From: Clostridia bacterium
Lineage (GTDB): Bacteria > Bacillota > Clostridia > UBA1381
Reading direction: 5' to 3'
Assembly (NCBI GenBank): GCA_008668455.1
Contig: RQCD01000173.1
Span: forward strand, 1 to 7,964
DNA: 7,964 nucleotides
The notes under the pieces are model-generated. The model saw nothing but the letters and a program-made list of their open reading frames with translations. It was not told where the DNA came from and did not search any database. A program made the position numbers and the translations under genes. Below are positions 5,858 to 7,964 of the stretch, in pieces. The number at the start of each line of letters is the position of its first letter. The stretch's first letter is position 1.

Positions 5858-7964
5858 TTCCTTGAGCGATTGTAATAAAAATTTAATATTAGAAAGACTC
5901 CGGTCCTTTCCGATAAAGCTGATCTGCGGAATTTTTGATGCAGAAATTTTGATTTGGTTAGTAAATTTTTTCACCAATTCCATCACTGTGTCTGCATCTA
6001 ACTGCCCTTCTAAAAATGTCATCCGTAAAAGACTTCCGGTATCTTTTAGCTCTGTAATACCGCACTGATGCGCCATGGACTTGACCTCTGCCACTGCAAT
6101 CAGACTTTTTACCGCACGCGGAAGATCTCCGAAACGGTCAATCAGCTCGTCTGTCAACTCGGAAATTGCCTCCTCTGAATCAATCGCGGCAATCTTTTTA
6201 TAAACCTCAATCCGCTGATTGTGATCCTTAACATACCGCTCCGGAATATAGGCATTCACAGGCAGGTCAATCACTGTATCAAATGCGGCTTCTCCCTTTC
6301 CGATTTCCTCGTCCACGCTTTCCCGGAGCAGCTTGCAGTATAGGTCATAGCCGACAGAGTCCATATGTCCGTGCTGCTGCGCACCCAGAAGATCCCCTGC
6401 GCCGCGGATTTCCAGATCGCGCATAGCAATCTTAAAGCCCGATCCGAACTCAGTAAATTCCCGAATCGCATGTAAACGCTTTTCTGCTACCTCGGATAAT
6501 GCTTTATCCTTTTTATAGGTGAAATATGCAAATGCCGTCCGGTTTGACCGTCCGACGCGTCCGCGCAGCTGATAGAGCTGTGACAATCCCATCCGGTCGG
6601 CATTGTCAATAATCATCGTGTTCGCATTCGGAATATCCAGTCCGGTTTCAACAATTGTCGTGCAGACTAAAATATCGGTCTGTCCGTTCACCATGTCGTA
6701 CATGATGTCCTCCAGCTCCTCCTCATTCATTCTGCCATGTCCCACCGCAACATTTGCCTCCGGGATCATTTTTTTAATCCATTCTGCCGTGTGATAAATG
6801 CCCTGAATCCGATTATGCAGATAAAACACCTGTCCGCCGCGTGCAAGCTCTTTTTTCATCGCATCGGCAAGCGCCTCCGGATCATGCTCCAAAACATAGG
6901 TTTCAACCGGATGCCGATTATCCGGCGGTGTTTCCAAAAGGCTCATATCCCGGATATGGATCATAGACATGTGCAGTGTCCTTGGAATTGGGGTTGCCGT
7001 CATAGAAAGAACGTCCACATCCTTTTTTAATTCCTTTAGCCGCTCCTTTGCCGCAACACCGAACCGCTGCTCCTCATCGATAATCAGAAAGCCTAAATCC
7101 TTAAACTCTACATCCTTTTGCAGCAGTCTGTGCGTTCCGATTAAAATATCAATTTCTCCATCCTTTAGTTTTTTCAAAATTTTCTTCTGCTGTGCCGGCG
7201 TACGGAAGCGGGAAAGCATCTCAATCCGGATCGGAAAGCTCTGCATCCGCTGACAAAAATTATCGTACTGCTGCATGGCAAGAATTGTGGTCGGACAAAG
7301 GTATGCCACCTGCTTGGAATCCATCACCGCTTTAAAAGCAGCACGAAGCGCCACCTCGGTTTTCCCGTATCCGACATCTCCGCATAAAAGCCGGTCCATC
7401 GGACGCGGACGCTCCATATCCTGCTTCACTTCCTCAATACTTTGCAGCTGATCGTCCGTTTCCTGATATAAAAAGGTATCCTCAAAATCGCGCTGCCAAG
7501 GGGTGTCCGGTGAAAACGCATACCCTGCGGAACGCTCACGCGCCGCATAGAGCGCCACCAGCTGCTTTGCCATTTCTGCTGTTGCTGCCTTGACACGGCT
7601 TTTCGTTTTACTCCAGTCTGTTCCTCCCAGGCGGTTCAGCTTGATCTTTTCACTGCCGACATATTTGGAAAGCAGATCCATCTGATCCACAGGAACATAT
7701 AAAACATCACTCCCCTGATAGGAGATTTTCAGATAATCCTTGGTAATGCCGCCGACATTCATCTGGTGAATGCCGAGATACTGACCGATTCCGTGTGCCT
7801 GATGCACCACATAGTCTCCGATATTCAGATCGTTATAGGATTCAATCCGCTTCGCTTTATCGGCGGCGCGGCGTTTTTTGCGCAGCTCAAAAATCTCCCG
7901 GTCGGAAATTAAGACAACCGGTCTCTCCGGATATTCAAACACCTTTTTTGCATTTCCGATCGTA
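5837..7964 (-). CDS. mfd: Transcription-repair coupling factor Mfd, 3' part
   Basis: Mfd pushes RNA polymerase off DNA lesions using ATP and recruits UvrA/UvrB for nucleotide excision repair. About 709 codons are visible, and the frame stays open to the right edge (...TIGNAKKVFEYPERPV), so the gene is cut by the window; the family runs to about 1150-1180 residues. The UvrB-like N-terminal modules are missing here. Counting from the GTG at 7942, which is internal and not a start, one sees the polymerase-interaction domain (about 39-110, IGDYVVHQAHGIGQYLGI), then the RecG-like translocase with Walker A GDVGYGKTE (188-196), DEEQRFG (289-295), TATPIPRTL (315-323) and QLRGRVGRS (458-466), then the C-terminal regulatory domain (about 560-690). 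The gene ends KKLKK, and its TAA overlaps the ATG at 5837 as TAATG. All visible motifs are intact. Confidence 0.97.
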   Translation of the reverse strand, partial: TIGNAKKVFEYPERPVVLISDREIFELRKKRRAADKAKRIESYNDLNIGDYVVHQAHGIGQYLGIHQMNVGGITKDYLKISYQGSDVLYVPVDQMDLLSKYVGSEKIKLNRLGGTDWSKTKSRVKAATAEMAKQLVALYAARERSAGYAFSPDTPWQRDFEDTFLYQETDDQLQSIEEVKQDMERPRPMDRLLCGDVGYGKTEVALRAAFKAVMDSKQVAYLCPTTILAMQQYDNFCQRMQSFPIRIEMLSRFRTPAQQKKILKKLKDGEIDILIGTHRLLQKDVEFKDLGFLIIDEEQRFGVAAKERLKELKKDVDVLSMTATPIPRTLHMSMIHIRDMSLLETPPDNRHPVETYVLEHDPEALADAMKKELARGGQVFYLHNRIQGIYHTAEWIKKMIPEANVAVGHGRMNEEELEDIMYDMVNGQTDILVCTTIVETGLDIPNANTMIIDNADRMGLSQLYQLRGRVGRSNRTAFAYFTYKKDKALSEVAEKRLHAIREFTEFGSGFKIAMRDLEIRGAGDLLGAQQHGHMDSVGYDLYCKLLRESVDEEIGKGEAAFDTVIDLPVNAYIPERYVKDHNQRIEVYKKIAAIDSEEAISELTDELIDRFGDLPRAVKSLIAVAEVKSMAHQCGITELKDTGSLLRMTFLEGQLDADTVMELVKKFTNQIKISASKIPQISFIGKDRSLSNIKFLLQSLKELKKLKK

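Noticed and set aside
1..7964. CRISPR array, tRNA, rRNA, transposase or defence genes
   Set aside because: I looked for regular direct repeats, tRNA-like and rRNA-like sequence, and characteristic protein motifs on both strands and found none.

Overview
The window looks like chromosomal DNA from a Gram-positive anaerobe of the class Clostridia. The evidence is the gene order (mfd, prsA-like foldase, carD, ispD, ispF on the minus strand), purine-rich Shine-Dalgarno sites, sigma-A-type promoters, and a secreted protein with S-layer homology (SLH) repeats of the style common in Clostridia. The family is my inference (possibly Oscillospirales) and cannot be fixed without a search.

Layout. Bases 1-292 hold the decayed 3' end of a plus-strand gene I do not recognise, closed by a strong intrinsic terminator (295-335). 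A promoter region (about 354-407) then leads into a plus-strand surface protein (417-2703). In this sequence it is split by a +1 frame change at an A7 run (546-552): the signal peptide is in one frame and the SLH/surface part in another. A hairpin at 2721-2757 serves as terminator for this gene and for the convergent minus-strand cluster.

From 2770 to the right edge everything lies on the minus strand, in transcription order: mfd (3' part only, running off the right edge), a PrsA-like parvulin lipoprotein, carD, ispD and ispF. Mfd couples transcription to DNA repair. The lipoprotein folds exported proteins. CarD is an RNA-polymerase-binding regulator with the same kind of polymerase-interaction domain that Mfd carries. 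IspD and IspF catalyse steps three and five of the MEP isoprenoid pathway. A near-consensus promoter precedes carD, and a weaker one for the foldase lies in the 3' end of mfd.

The least ordinary parts are non-coding. A 106-base imperfect palindrome between ispD and ispF carries the stop codon of ispD. A terminator-shaped hairpin with T8 sits only 24 bases upstream of the ispD start, leaving no room for a promoter after it, which suggests read-through or attenuation control of ispD-ispF. The two hairpins share an 11/12 core. I see no CRISPR array, tRNA, rRNA, phage gene, transposase or defence system, and nothing that makes a convincing wholly new protein system.
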